A DNA stretch of 64,000 bases, taken from Cyanoderma ruficeps (Eukaryota > Chordata > Aves > Passeriformes > Timaliidae). The stretch spans positions 1 to 64,000 of the forward strand of contig VZDJ01001050.1 of NCBI GenBank assembly GCA_008694505.1, in the 5' to 3' direction. The position numbers and the translations under genes were made by a program. Positions 35,461 to 49,112 of this stretch are shown here, piece after piece; within the stretch, counting starts at the first letter, position 1, and every line of letters starts with the position of its first letter. Under the pieces are notes generated by a model. That model was given only the letters and a program-made list of their open reading frames with translations. It was not told the origin of the DNA and searched no databases.

Positions 35461-38400
35461 CTGTGAAGGGGTCAGCAGAGAAAATCTTAAGCACAGAATA
35501 AATTCGCCTTAATTTTTCTCTTATTATGACAGATGGAGTGAAGAAACAGTAAATTGAAAGGGGATTTTCCTTCTTTGATCAATGTCACTCTGATAGCTGG
35601 AGGATGAGAGTAAGATGAATATTTCCAGTTCTGCATTTTCATCTCTTGTTAGACGTTCTTGGACTGCAAGTCTCTGGAATTCCTGCAATATCACAGGCAA
35701 TGTTTTGTGTCCTACAGTAGGCGTTTTTTGTCTGTAGGAGCACGGACAATGTATTGCAAAATAGAGTAGATTTAATTAACTGGTTTTCTCTCCCTATCTT
35801 AAAAAAATAATAAAAATAAAAGAGGGTATTAACAAAAGTTTAATTAAAAGAATGTAAAACTGAAATGCTGAGCACAAATTTCTTTGGTGCTCCTGACTGA
35901 ATTTTCTGTGCTGTTGAGATAGGAAGTACTAAGGCCTTGAGAGATGCAATGGGAAAATAGGGGATTATCTTCAACCCCTGGATGAACACCTGTCACTGAA
36001 CAAGATCTTCTCTGAACGAGCTATGTAAATCCTGTGTCAGGATTGTTGATAACTGTATTTCAGTGTTCATCAGCTTAAAAACAGATTTGTGCTATTTGAA
36101 CTTAACAACCCCTAATTCTGTCAGCTAAACACAGAAAATTGTTTTAAATAGGTCTTCCACTCATGTCTGAGCTGGAAAGCACTTCAGAGATATGTAGAAA
36201 TGTACACACAAAAAATCAGTCCTATATTCAGAAGGAAAATATAAGGAAATGGCCTTGCTAACAAATTCCTGCAAAACTCCATGCTGACCTGGATATACTC
36301 CCACATCCAAAATGAAAGCATGAAAGCCAGATAATGCCATATTTCCTAAATCTGAAGAGTAGCTTCCTCTCCAGCATTACATTATTGAAAGTGATTTCTG
36401 AGGGAATAAATTAAAAATTCAGAAAAAGGAAGGCTCAGAGAACCCATCTTTGAAGAAAGCAAATCCAGGCAGGAGCTTAAAGAGAGTGATTATGAAGGAG
36501 GATACCCTCAGGCTCCAAACAGGAAGGAGGCACATAATGAAGGAAAGCTATGAAGCATGTCAGCAGAATGAAGCAGATTTTGTGGAAGAAGCAGGGAAAA
36601 ACCACTCTGATGATCTGAGATCTGAAGTCAATGGCAATAGCTCGGTGCATGTAAAACATATTATGTTAGCAAACACATTACTCAAATAACCAGTTAAGAT
36701 TGTGCTATCATTGAACAATTCTAACTCTTTTTATTTTATAAAGTTATTTTTTGAGCATGTTTCCTCTCTTTTAAGTAACACCCTTAACAAATTTAAACAC
36801 GTAAGAATTTTTTTTCCTCCCTAGATTGTATCCTGATGGATCAAAGGCACATTGCTCCCCTACTGTGCTCCATCTGCTGGTGGTATTCTCTGATTTTATA
36901 AAAGGATGCATCCTGAGCCTTAATATAAGCACTAATGATGGTGTAGTTTGCTTTTAGACGATATTCCTGGTTCTGTTACGAGCAATGACAACAATCTATT
37001 TAACCCTTTCTAATAATAAATGCATCTTGCATATTGAGTTAGAAGTTCCTGTGGTCACTTTTCAGGCCACAATACACTGAAGGACTCTAGTCTGTACACA
37101 TGTACTGGGAGCTATTTATCAGTGGAATAGGAGTGACATATGGCAGCCAGTTAAGCTAAGATGGAGTATGTTCTCCATATGAATGATGCGGGGGAAGAGG
37201 TCTTCCCAGATTTTTCCATGAAATTGTCAGAATTAATGGGAATATAATCTACTCTTCAGTTTTGGCACAATATAAAATAAGACATTTGAGTAGGTGGTGA
37301 AAGGAAGGCATTTTCTTACTTCAGATTCTATTTTGGTACATGGTTATTTGCCTGAGTTTCTTTTTTTCAAGTGCTGGCAGTAGCTGTTGCCTCCAGCAAC
37401 ATTTTGTTTGTTATTGGTATAAGTGCAAAGTATTTCTGTTGGCAATTCACATCTCAGTGGCTAGCAAGCCACATAAGCCCTTTGGACATCTTGGCGTCTT
37501 CAGAACAAGGAGTCCGTTTCTTCTTCCAGAAAGAAATGCTGTGTTTCCATAAAGAGAATGGATTTGTTCTTCCACTGTTTGATATTTCTGAATGTTGCAG
37601 GTTGCATCTGTTGCCCTACCCATAACTAACATTGGTTTGTTCACAATTCTTTCAAGCTGCAATAAAGAGGAGTTTCCTTTGAGGAGCTCATGAACTATTA
37701 GGTCAAATACCTCTTACCCTTGTACTTTTGTAGTCACAAGTGACTTTTATGGGCTTTCACAGATGGAAAGTAAAGAATGTAGAGTAGAGCAGACATGTGT
37801 CAAGTAGAGTAAGGATGTGCAAATAACGGAACCCGTAAATCATATCCATGAATTTCACAGACTGAAGAAGAACAGAGAAAACCAGTGATAATCTTATAGA
37901 ATAACAGGGCTGTAGAATAATTTTATAACAGCTAAAGGTGCTTGCATTATGAACACTTTGAATTAATATTATCCTACTAAATTTACCAATTAGTTTCTAA
38001 AGTGCTTGTACTGTTGGAGACAATAATCTTAAATATATACATAAAAAACTATTTTTTGTAGTCATGCTGTTTTGCCCCTACTGTAGAGTGTTATGTTATG
38101 CTAACTGAAATATGTCCTGTCTTATTTCATGTGGTACTTAGCTGTGAGTTCCACTATCTATTTTTTCTTCTGGGTGTTTGAGCCGTACTGACTCTTGCAA
38201 TGCACAAGGCATACAAAAGAGAATGTCCTATGTGCATCTGTCAATACCAGAATTAAAATTCAAGTAGGAAGGAATCTTACGCTTTAAAGGGTGAATTCAG
38301 TAGTTACAGAATCAAGCTAAAGGAACCTTGCACAAGTGGAACTGGTATTTTTGTAGGCTGACTGTGGCTGCTGTTAAGGTATAGACTTTAGGAATAATCT

Positions 38401-40355
38401 GCATACTTGCTGGTTTATAGAACAGCTGGAAGTCATCTGTTTGGTACTTCCCATATTACTTTTCAGAGCCTGCTGAAAGGATTGCATTGTTTCGGTCCAA
38501 AACATACATTTTATCCCTTCTTTCTTCTTCACTACTGCCCAAGCTGTACTAACGTGTGGTAACAGCGAGACAATGTATTTTTAGGCTTATCATACAGTAG
38601 AACTTTGGTGCATCTATGCTTCTAAACCCCTGTCTTGTCCTAGCTCTAGTTCTACCAGTTCACCAGTTGTCCATCTCTACCTCCTAAATATCTATGTAGT
38701 GGTTTTGTATGTAAGCACAAACTGGACTTTAAAAATATTTCTAGAACTGTATTTATTATAAAACAGATTTCAAAATGTTTTCATCCTCTGCAGGATGTAG
38801 ATACATAATTCTACTGCTATACATAAAATACATTGAATATTTGAACTGATTGCACAAACACTATATTAATTCAAAACCACTGAGACATTTAGAGATGGCT
38901 AGCAAAGAGGAATGTAAGAGGAAAGAGGCCATTCATAGGGCTGGATGTGTTGAAATGAATATGTGTTTACCAGTAATGTATGTATCCCTGATACATGTAT
39001 CACATGTATCACAATACTTGAATATTTTCCAAATGAACATGGATGAAAACAGGTTTCTACTGGAAATATATAGGAAGCAGAGGACGGTGTGAAAATACAA
39101 CTTCTTTCAAGTTTTATCAAAATTTCAAAACCAAAACTGATCACAGCAACTTTTAACTTTCCAAATGAATGTTTTCCTTTTTTCATAAGAATATCTCAGT
39201 AGTTTTTTTAGAGTTGGCCAACTATATGGGCATATAGTGCACGTGAAGATAGACAGACTCAGTAGTTGCTGAAGTAGTTTCAGAAGTACCAGATCTGACT
39301 GCTCAAGGCAATGGTTTTCCTTTAGTTTCTCTTACACACAATGATAAAGGAAGGCTGTAGCATAAAAATGAGACAAAATTTAATGAAAACCCCAGTGAAC
39401 TGAAACACTGAATTCCTTGCATTTACAGGAACTAGAAACTAACAAAGTGAATTAGTAATGAACAGATTTTATGAACAGAAAAACACCATTTGGGAAACTT
39501 ATCAGCCAATATATATTATGAATTAGACTAACAATCTGATCTACCATCACTTTTATGAATTATAAGTTTAATTGCTAAAGGACCAGTAACAAATGGTTGT
39601 TTTCTAGAACACTCTCATTAAATAACTTAAGCTTATCTAAGGAATGCTTATGCATATGCTTAATTCCATATCAACAGACAGTTTCAGCAATTATCATGGT
39701 CAGTGCATTTTAAAATGTAAATACTCACAGCTCCCCTGAATAAAAGAAAGAGAACAACTTTGAAGCTCCAACAGCCAAAAATATCTCATTAATCTGAAAA
39801 ATCTGGTTACCACCACAGGGAGAGTGTTTCATACCATTAATGTAAATCTAAAAATATTAGAGATTCTTTCAAAAACCACTTTATGCCATTTGTAATAGGA
39901 AAATGATCTTGACATAGTTAAAAAAAAAAATCTTTCCTGTGGTCTTTGAATTAAACTTGAGCATTTGTTATCAGCTTCAGACTGTTTAAAAAATTCCAAC
40001 ATGTGACATGAACCTGTAAACCTGTAAAGCCCTAAACATCTAATTTTTATTTTAATTTCCTTCTTTCTTTCAATAGAAAAAAAAAAAAAAGGTATCAATA
40101 TCATATTGTGCTCCAGGAGTTCAGGCGAAGAACTGGAGGGTCAAGAGAGCAGGATCTTTTTCCTGGCTCTTTGCTGAACTCCAGAGGTGAGTGCACCAGA
40201 ACTGCTGAAGCACAGGCTAGCCTGTGGGTAGGGATATATTCCCTTTGAGTCCAAAGGGGATAGTCAAGTACTGGGCTGGATCGTACTGTTCTCCCACCTG
40301 TGTCTCAGCTTCATGCTCACAAAATCACAATACTTTAGTGTGGTGTTATTTTCTA

Positions 40356-40390
40356 TTTATTATTATTATTATTANNNNTTATTATTATTT
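40356..40390. repeat. TTA trinucleotide microsatellite with 4-base gap
   Basis: Repeated tta units on both sides of NNNN at 40375-40378. The gap is probably an unresolved repeat length. Confidence 0.95.
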
Positions 40391-43193
40391 TCCCCTGAGC
40401 TTTGTCTGTGCTGCTGCCTATATAGGTAGTAACCTTACAGCAGAGATGTTATCTTATTCTTTCTCTACCAGCTAGCATAATGGGAGTCTCAGCTTGACAG
40501 GAGCCTCAAGGCATTGTAGTGGCATGAATAATAGGGACAATAATGCATTGTTACCTCAGTTTTGAAATGTCCCTCTCATTACCATAAGAACTGGAGAGCA
40601 GACAATACTTCTACTGGCTAGAGAGACCAGAAAGTGGCACTGGCTAGTGAGCAGCTACTCATGGCAAGACAAGATGGTAGAATTAGTTGTTGGCCCAGCA
40701 GGGCTACAAGCCTTCAGAACAAAAGACACTCTTATAACCAGTCTGGAAAAAGTAAATTATGTAGGTAGAACTTTCAGTCTTGAGCTGAAATGCTGTGTAG
40801 GTGACAACTTTGGATTAGTTCCCATATGCACAACATATATGGTGCATCCCAAATCATTCTAAATTGTTAGGTGTTATAAGAAAATTACCTAGGGATGTGG
40901 TTTAATGCCAACAATCTCTTCTACCAGTGCCAACTGAACATTTCACAGGAAAAGTAAACACTTTTCTAGACAAAGACCTCTGAAGCTAGTTCAAAAAAAT
41001 GAAATTATTGTCATTTTCATGTGGTTAAACCATATGAAAGTGTTACAAAGGAACTCTTATTTCTAAAATAAACATTCATCCATGTGGAAAGGTTTGCCTG
41101 GAAGAATATGACTTAACATCTGTCACCTGCCTGTGAAAAGACATTTCTCAATGCACGAGGGCTGTGAGGCAGCTGTGTGCATACAACAGGCTGAGTAAAT
41201 CACATATTATATTAATATTGGCTTCCTCTTGTCCTCTGTCAACCTGTGCATTCTCCATTTGGCTGTGAAGACTGAGAAGTCGGCTCACAGCCTTTTTATC
41301 TCCTCTCTTCTTTTTTCCTTATGAACCTGGAACAGCATTTGTGGCGAAGTTTCCTGTTTCAGGTGTGAAACACTTTCTTGAGGCTCACTTAACAGATGTA
41401 TCTTTGATTGAGTAAATATGCTCAGTATCATGTCTTAAATACCATGTCAGAATTTGATCTTGAACTCTGAACAGCAGGAAAAGATACTGTCCATTCCATT
41501 TGGGTAGCATACTTTATTGCAGTGAAGCTACAGGACTGAGATCAGAACTCCCAAGTCAGTTATTGACTTTATAATCAAAGAAGTCTCAAAGAAAGTAGCA
41601 CAAAAACCATTAATTCAACTACAAGTGATTTTTCATCCAGATGTTAAATCACTTAGAATTAAAATTTGACTGCTCCTTTGAAATGAAGTATGACAACAAA
41701 GACCTCAACCCTGGTGTTCAAACACAGATCTGAGTTCTTTAGGAAGTTATCTCCCTACTGCTGTGGCTCAATTTGTAGTAGACCAAACATTACAACTACA
41801 CATACAGTATACACACACCTCAGAAGAAAAGTGAGATTTAACTAAGTTCGGAAAAATTAATGCTCAGTAACAAATAAAAAATGAAAATGCAAAGTACTTT
41901 TAAATCCTCACTAGCAAAACCAGAAAAACAATTCATACTTAGAGTCGTTCAGTGCCAGCCTGAAAAAATCCACTGTACAGTATCTATTGCACAGTTTTGC
42001 CACTCTGACAAGGGAACTGAACAGTCAGGAAAGGTTTCAGGGGGCTGTTGTGCACAAGGAAGAATGAGGTGCTTTCTTCAAAAAGTATCTTTCTTAAAGT
42101 GAAGGAAGTCCATTAAAGATATGCTGACAACACACAGAAGCAGATCAAGGGCTCAATGAAAGTGCTTTGGCAGGTGACCTGCACCCTGTAAACTTACTGA
42201 TTTCAATTAACATTGCAGCTCATTATAGCTGATTGTGGCAGGGAGCCAGTATTTATACAACAGAGCCAAACACAGGAACACAGAGAAGGAACTCAGAAGC
42301 CAGAGAAGTACAGAGGGTAAAAGGAATATTCAGCAACTCTACAATTGACAATTCTGATCGCTAGAGTAACCCTATGACATGCTTCAAGCAATTTTTTAAT
42401 GTTATGCACTTCAAAAAAAGTCTTACTGTCCCTTGAGTCAGAGGTAGAGAACATCAACTATCCAGGCAGAACAGAAAAGAGAGTTTGTGTTCCTCTGTCA
42501 ACATTTTGAACAGTGGGAGATCATGCAGTGGGACCATCAGGGGACTTTTGCAGATACAGATTGCACAAACAACACAGAAACATGAAAAGGCAGCTTCAGG
42601 TAAGTGAACTGCTTTGGCAGAGAACTTGTTTAAGGGATTAGCAGACATACTGGGTACTGGAAAGTGCCTCACACAAGACTTTTATTCTGGTTGGTAACTG
42701 CAGCATTGAGATAATTGATTCCAATGACTGTCTTTAATATGACTATACAGACCAAGTTAGGTTTGAAAAGATAAATGAATACCAGTTTATATTTGGGCTT
42801 ATGCTTACAGCAGCAACTTGTTACAAGGATGTTGTTTAATATATTATGTGAGATACAGTGAAAATAGATTCTTGGTAGGCTTTTCAAGAATGAAACAGTT
42901 AACGGAGAAGGAAAAGAGTAAATCAGTGTAAAGGTGGAAAGCTGGTTAAGAAATAATATCAGGAGGTTTGAGGAAAAGAACATAAATTGTACAAGTGGAA
43001 CTTGTAACAGGAGATGGCAGAAGCTGAATGAGGACACAGTGGAGGAACCACACTGGGAACCAAGGTGAGTTTGAGCTAATGTACATTGCCCTAAACTTAA
43101 AATGAAGCAATGCAAAAACACAAGAAAGACTAATTTATGAAATAAACTGCAGATCAGTCTACATGATTCTTTTGCAAAGAAGTGAAGGAAAAA

Positions 43194-43772
43194 TGTCCTG
43201 GCTTCTGCTCAGGTAGAGTTAATTTCTTCTCTGTAGTTGGTTAGATTCAGTGTGAGAATAATGTTAATAACACACTGATTTTTTTTTGCTGCTAAGTAGT
43301 GTTTATACTAAGTTAAGGACTTTTTTTTATGTCTCATGCTCTGCCAGTGAGGAGGATCAGGAGAAAAAAAAACAAACCCCTGAAGGGGCATAGCCACGAC
43401 AGGTGACCCAAACTGGCCAAATATTGGGTGCTGCAGAATGTCATGTCTGATATATATAAACTGGAGAAGTTACCTGGAAGGGGGGTCCTTTGGGGTGTAG
43501 AGATGGGGCTGAACATTGGTCAGAAGGTGAGCCAGTAGTATTGTGCATCTCTTATTCTTCTTTGTTTGTTTTTCTCCCCCTCTTATTATCATTCTCATTA
43601 TCATTATCTACTGTAATTATTATATGTTACTTATGTTTAAATTATTAAATCCTTCTTCTCCCCACCTACAAGTTTTAGTTTTGATTCTCCTTTCCATTCC
43701 ACTGAGGTGTGAGAGGGTGAGTGAAAACTGTGGTGCTGAGAGCTGCCATCTGAGCTTAAATCACAATGGACA
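43194..43772 (+). mobile_element. ERVL-type LTR, plus strand, probably solo
   Basis: Starts TGTCCTGGCTTCTGCTCAGG and follows the layout of a common bird ERVL LTR: a gagaataatgttaataacac block, gtagtgtttatactaagtta, then gtgacccaaactggccaaat, a TATA box (tatataaa, 43453-43460), a run of AT-rich sequence, ATTAAA (43644-43649) as poly(A) signal, and a 3' end near tcacaatggaca. No internal viral genes adjoin it. I could not find a target duplication, so the ends are approximate. The plus-strand open frame at 43543-43917 is LTR sequence, not a gene. Confidence 0.8.
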
Positions 43773-44700
43773 GTTTAACATCCTGCTGCCCATGACAGAG
43801 CTGCTTTATGTAGAAAGCTTCCTAGCTCTTTTCACACTGGTGCTTTCCATGCAGGACTATGTCATAAGCAAACACCTTTTCTTCAGACCTAGCTTTACAC
43901 CATATGGAAAATGGTAGAAACACCAGCTACTCCTGAGGAAGACATCAACAAGCTTACACCAGAAGACAAAGAAAGAAAAATCTAAGCAGGTGAGAAAGAT
44001 GTACAGTCAACTGACAATTTTTAATCTGAAATTCCTTCTAAAATGAAACTTTAAAAGAATTAGATTGTTGAAAATGGATGTAAATGGCAGAGCAATAATA
44101 TACAAAACCTGCCTTTACAAACTGTAAGATCAATATTCATGAACCATGTGATTTTGTCCCACAGAGTAACAAGACTCTAAATCCAAAAAAGTATTTTCTG
44201 AAATTATAAGGGCAGGAAAGAAGTAAAGATGTCACTGGACTGAATGGACGAAGCAAGCATGTTCACGAATGAAAGACTGTTCAGATAACAGTGACTGGGT
44301 TTAAGTAATTCTTTAGCAACTCCAAGTTTTATGAGCAGTACTGCCACAAAAACAGCAGATAACATCACCTTCTTGCTGACCTGGCTGGCAGCATTACAGG
44401 GATAATATTTTCAACAGGATGAACTGTTCCTGAACTATTTCACCAGGGCAGAAGATAGAAACAGACTGTCTCTCAAAATCAGGCATACACAGTGCTTTTC
44501 TAGTTTTGTTAGTAGGGGAAAGGCAGAACTGTAGAACTCAAGAATATATCTATATAACTGTATGGTTTTGTTATTGAATTCAGGAAATTCACAATGTCTG
44601 CTTACATTCCCTTATGTTCTGCTTTGAGTTCCCTTCAATGTCCTTCTTGCAACACACTGTTAAAAAGGCAGTACAAGAATTTTGTTTCAAAGGTCCATTC

Positions 44701-44750
44701 NACATTTACATTTACACTTACATTTACATTTGCATTTGCATTTACATTTA
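44701..44750. repeat. Hexanucleotide (catttA/G) tandem repeat with one N
   Basis: About eight units of cattta/catttg with minor variants, directly before a CR1 fragment. N at 44701. Confidence 0.9.
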
Positions 44751-44764
44751 ATATAATAAGGGTC

Positions 44765-45530
44765 CTGGAAAAGATCAAAATGTGGATCCATGGGAATCTC
44801 ATACAGGGTCAGGGCAACCACTGGTGTCAACACAGGCTGGGGAATGGACAGATCAGAGCAGCCCTGCTGAGAAGGACTTGGGGGTGCTGGTGGATGAGAG
44901 GCTGGATATGACCCAGCAATGAGCACTCATAGCCCAGAAAGCCGAACGTGCCCTGGGCTGCATCCAGAGCACTGAGGGGAGCAGGGCCAGGGAGGGGATT
45001 CTGCCCCTCTGATCTGCTCTGCTGAGACCCCACCTGCAGTGCTGCATCCAGCTCTGGGGTCCCAGCACAGGAAGGACATGGACCTGTTGGAGCATGTCCA
45101 GAGGAGACTCAATAAGATGATCAGAGGGAGGGAGCAGCTCTCCTGTGAAGAAAGGCTGAGAACTGAACAAATGGCATTGTTCAGGCAGAAGAGAAGGCTT
45201 TAGAGTGACCTAATTGCAGCTTTCCAAGAAAGATGGAGGGAGACTGTTTTCAAGAGCATGTCGTGACAGGACTAAGGGAAATGGCTTCAAACTGAAAGTA
45301 GATTTAGATTAAATATGAGGAAGAAAGTCTTTACCATGAGGGTACTGAGACACTGCCACTGCTTTCCCAGCAAAACTGTGGATGCCCCATCCCTGCAGGT
45401 GTTCAAGGTCAGGCCGGATGGGACTCTCAGCAACTTGGTCTAGTGGAAGATGTCCCTGCCCATGGCAGAGGTGTTGGAAATACATGATCTTCAAGGTCCT
45501 TCCCAAGATATTGTATGATGCTATTCCTTT
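44765..45530 (+). mobile_element. CR1 LINE: end of ORF2 and 3' UTR, plus strand
   Basis: The reading SSPAEKDLGVLVDERLDM near 44858 is the C-terminal ORF2 region, broken by stops such as the TGA in cagcaatgagc. The 3' UTR follows with typical CR1 blocks (gacctaattgcagctttcca, ggatgccccatccctgcagg, cttcaaggtccttcccaag), and the element ends in a degenerate copy of the terminal octamer (attgtatgatgctatt). Inactive, 5'-truncated. Opposite orientation to ADAMTSL1, so antisense in the transcript. Confidence 0.92.
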
Positions 45531-48500
45531 TTACTTTATATTTTGAGATCCTGAAACTGTGACTAGTAATATATTTAGTAGCTCACTCAATCTTCTCTAT
45601 TAAAAGATGTTTTTTTTTCACATTGACATTTAGAGACCCAAACATACAGGTGCTCCTCATTTAGAGTGGGGAGGCTCTAAACTCATGTTATACCTACAAA
45701 CCCTGAAAAACTCTGTTAAAGTAGTCAGATTCATAGAAGTAACAAGTGATTCTGACTCAATGGAAGGAAAAATTCTGTTCACAGTGATGGTATCATAGAA
45801 GTTACTATATACATGGACAAACTTAAAGGTATTAAAACAGATTGTATCTCCATCCTAATTGCTATGTCTGCATAGGTGTGTGGGTAGAATCCACATAGTA
45901 CAGAATGGCAACTTAATGTACTTCTCCAAATTTTCCTGAGTGAGAAACTGGCTTCTTTGATCTTGCAGAAAATAATGACTTAAGACATTAGAGTTTGCTT
46001 ACTCATGGGAAGGGAAATGAGCTTGTCTAATGTACCTGAAAATCTTTGTTCAGACCAGAACAATATAAGCATTATAATTAAACAAACACACTTCCATACA
46101 ATATAATTACAATATTAGAAATCTGTGGATCCATTGAGTGGCAATTAGATGCACAGACCTCTGTGTGAGTGCTACAAGTGTCTCCTAAAGCTGTGAATGA
46201 GTAAGACCTACTAACAGCTGGGTAGAATATACTATACATCAGCTTAGTCACAATTCTAATGGGTGATGGCACACTGAAGATGGAAATTTTCATGGACACA
46301 AACAGGTCTTGCTGTGCTTCTGGAGATGTGACAGACCTACTTGGCAGATAGAGAATTAATAGTTTAATGAGTCTGACTGCATTAATAGGTACTTAATACA
46401 CTCCAAACTGAATGGAAGTGAGGGCGCCTTCTCCATTTTTTTAATGTGTGAATCTTTCTGATGAGTAACTGCGTTACAGAACTATATTTTTAAGAATCAG
46501 GGCCATATTTTTATTTTGTTTACACCTTTTTTTTCCGTCCATAAAGGTTTATTGGTTTGAAAGTGCTGGGTATTCCTCAGACTCTTACAAATTACTTCAA
46601 CAATACTGTAAGTGGAAGATATAATGGTGCTGTTCATTTCTCACCTTTTTAAATGAAGATGCATTATAAAATCAACCATCTATAATACTTGTAGCTTGTT
46701 TCATATGTTCATGCTGAAGTGAAAAAATCAATCCTGCTCATTATGCTACAAAATATTTGACTTCATATTTGGCACAAAAGGAAAGACATGCTTTTTTGCT
46801 GGTGTTGGGAAAGCTTCTTTGGGGAATGAAATCCTCCTCCTGAGGTAGTAAACTAATACTCAAGAAGATTGAAAATAAATGTAGAGAAAAAAACGAGCAG
46901 TAGAAGGTAACATATGAAACACTGGTGTGAGATGGTATTTGTTCAAAATACTGAAAAATATCAAGTGGCAGTGAATCTTAAATTCTGGCATAAGTGAAGA
47001 GAAGGGTCGGGAGAAGTGGACTGTATTAAGATGATGAAACCCAGAAAATTGACTGTACCAGGAAAAAAAAGAATAAGTCTGCTCTGTCAGTAAGTCCCTA
47101 GCATGAGTTAAAGCTAATATTCACCACAAACCAAGTCATAACAAAACTTACGCATGGGAAAATTGTTTCAACACAAGGGTGTACTAACTTGGAGAAATCC
47201 GTGAAGTGGAGATCTGTGTAAGGGAAAATATCTAGGTATACAGTGTTCTGGTAAAGAACTGTGATTTATCACTCCAAGTAAGAAGGATATATGGTATAAG
47301 TTACTAAAAAAATTGCATTCTAGTATTTTATTAAGATAGTAGTTTGGTGGGAATACAGGGTGAAATGAAGGAAAATGTCTCTTAATGTAATCTTAATGTA
47401 ATGTATTATTTAAAAAAGCAAAATAGGTGGGGAAGACCTCTGAACTTTTAAACTAGAAGAGCTGGAGGCAAGGTGTGATGGAGGCTCCTCTGACCCTCTT
47501 GCTTCACATTTTGATGTGACACACATGGTTGAAAAGGGTCTCCTTGGGGACTTCACTGTAACTGTAGCTGAGAAAAGGACACTGAGGAGCCAGAGGGAAC
47601 AACCAGACAGAAAGGGGAATGGCAGACCATCAGATATGCCTTGGACAATCTCTTGAGAGGTGGAAAGGTTGCAAAGCAGGAGATTATATTATAGAAAAGG
47701 AAGACAAGAGAAATGTTTTTAGGTCACAGATTAATACATTTTAAGATTAGGGTGGTATTACAGTGGTGAGGGGTAGGTATGCAGGTAATGCAGAGGCACC
47801 TAGGGAGGGCAGCTTGTTTAGATGTCCCTGTATAGTCCTGTGTTTAGCACAGGAAAGCTAGGGAATAAATGACCTTATGATTCCCTCACTAAGTCCATGA
47901 CTTCTGTCTAAGGCTTCAAATGAGGGTGAATCTGTCCTGTGTGGCGGCATATTCCTTCTGACATCTGATTCTCTAAGCTCTTCCACCACAGTTCAAGCTG
48001 TGGTCTGTGGTCCTAGGAGGCTCTATGGGCTACATCCTACAAGCATCTCAAAGACATTCTCAATGTGCTTCAGCTAAAAAATAGACCTAAACTTATCCCA
48101 TTTTAAAAATGCATCACTAGTTTGTGAGGATTTGAAAACGTGTCTGTGTCACAAAGTCACAGTAATAACATGTTTGCCACATTAGTACCGATTCTAACTT
48201 ACAACTCTGAAAAGAACCCCAAACTACAAGAACTGGTAGTTCTCGATAATATAACAAGAACTGGTATCCCCTGCCAGTAAGGCTATAGTGCAGTATCTGT
48301 AGACATAATGACTTGCAGACCTTTAACCTTTTCATGAACTAAATAGAGATGCTCTAATATTTCACTCTACCATTGCAAAACACATCTGCATTGACACCCT
48401 TCCACACATAGGTCACTGTTTAATGGATTAGAGGAGGCTCTGGCCCTTTCACACAAATTGAATTAATTTCAGATTGTTGATGGGAACATGCCTTGCACTA

Positions 48501-49070
48501 AGTCTGACCTATCACCGATCTAATGCATTGAAAAACATGTTGATATTTTTTATCCTTTATAGTTTAACTTTAGCTGGGAAATAGATTGAAACAGATAACA
48601 ATATCACATTTACCAAATAAATATTAAAATAATAACAGGTGCTTCATCACAGAAACACAAATCAAGCCGACACAGAAGAAAAGAAAAAGACCGAGAAAAG
48701 AAACCCTCACGCAATGAGGTGTAGCCTGGATTAATTCAGGCAACTAAAAGTCGTTTACCTTTTTCATCAGATATCAGAATCACTCAGATGGTTTCCTATC
48801 TTTTCTTGCAAACTACAGAGGCTTGAAGTGGTAGAGTGCTAGGGTGAAATTGTGTGCTATTCCTAGAACCATCTGCTTTTTCTTCTTTTTTATTTTCCTC
48901 ATTTTGTGGAATTCAGCTGTTCTTTGTTGCACAGAAATAAAAGTTCAGTTTTGAAAATAGTCATGAACAAAGCTGTAAAAATTGCTTGTAATTTCCTCCA
49001 TTTTCAGCCATCTGGTTTTCATTGCTTTGATTCTCTCTTCACTAGTCCATACATGTTTACCAAATCTTTT

Positions 49071-49112
49071 CAACACACATCGGTCAACACACATTGGTCA
49101 ACACACATTGAC
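49071..49112. repeat. 14-bp unit repeated three times
   Basis: caacacacatcggt, caacacacattggt and caacacacattgac in tandem. Small minisatellite; no function seen. Confidence 0.9.

Noticed and set aside
36450..36689. 79-codon plus-strand frame rich in charged residues
   Set aside because: Looks protein-like in composition but has no recognisable family, splice sites or conserved neighbours; left as chance.
42669..43121. 150-codon minus-strand open frame, hydrophobic
   Set aside because: Leucine/phenylalanine/serine-rich composition reflects T-rich sequence; no family resemblance and no splice context.
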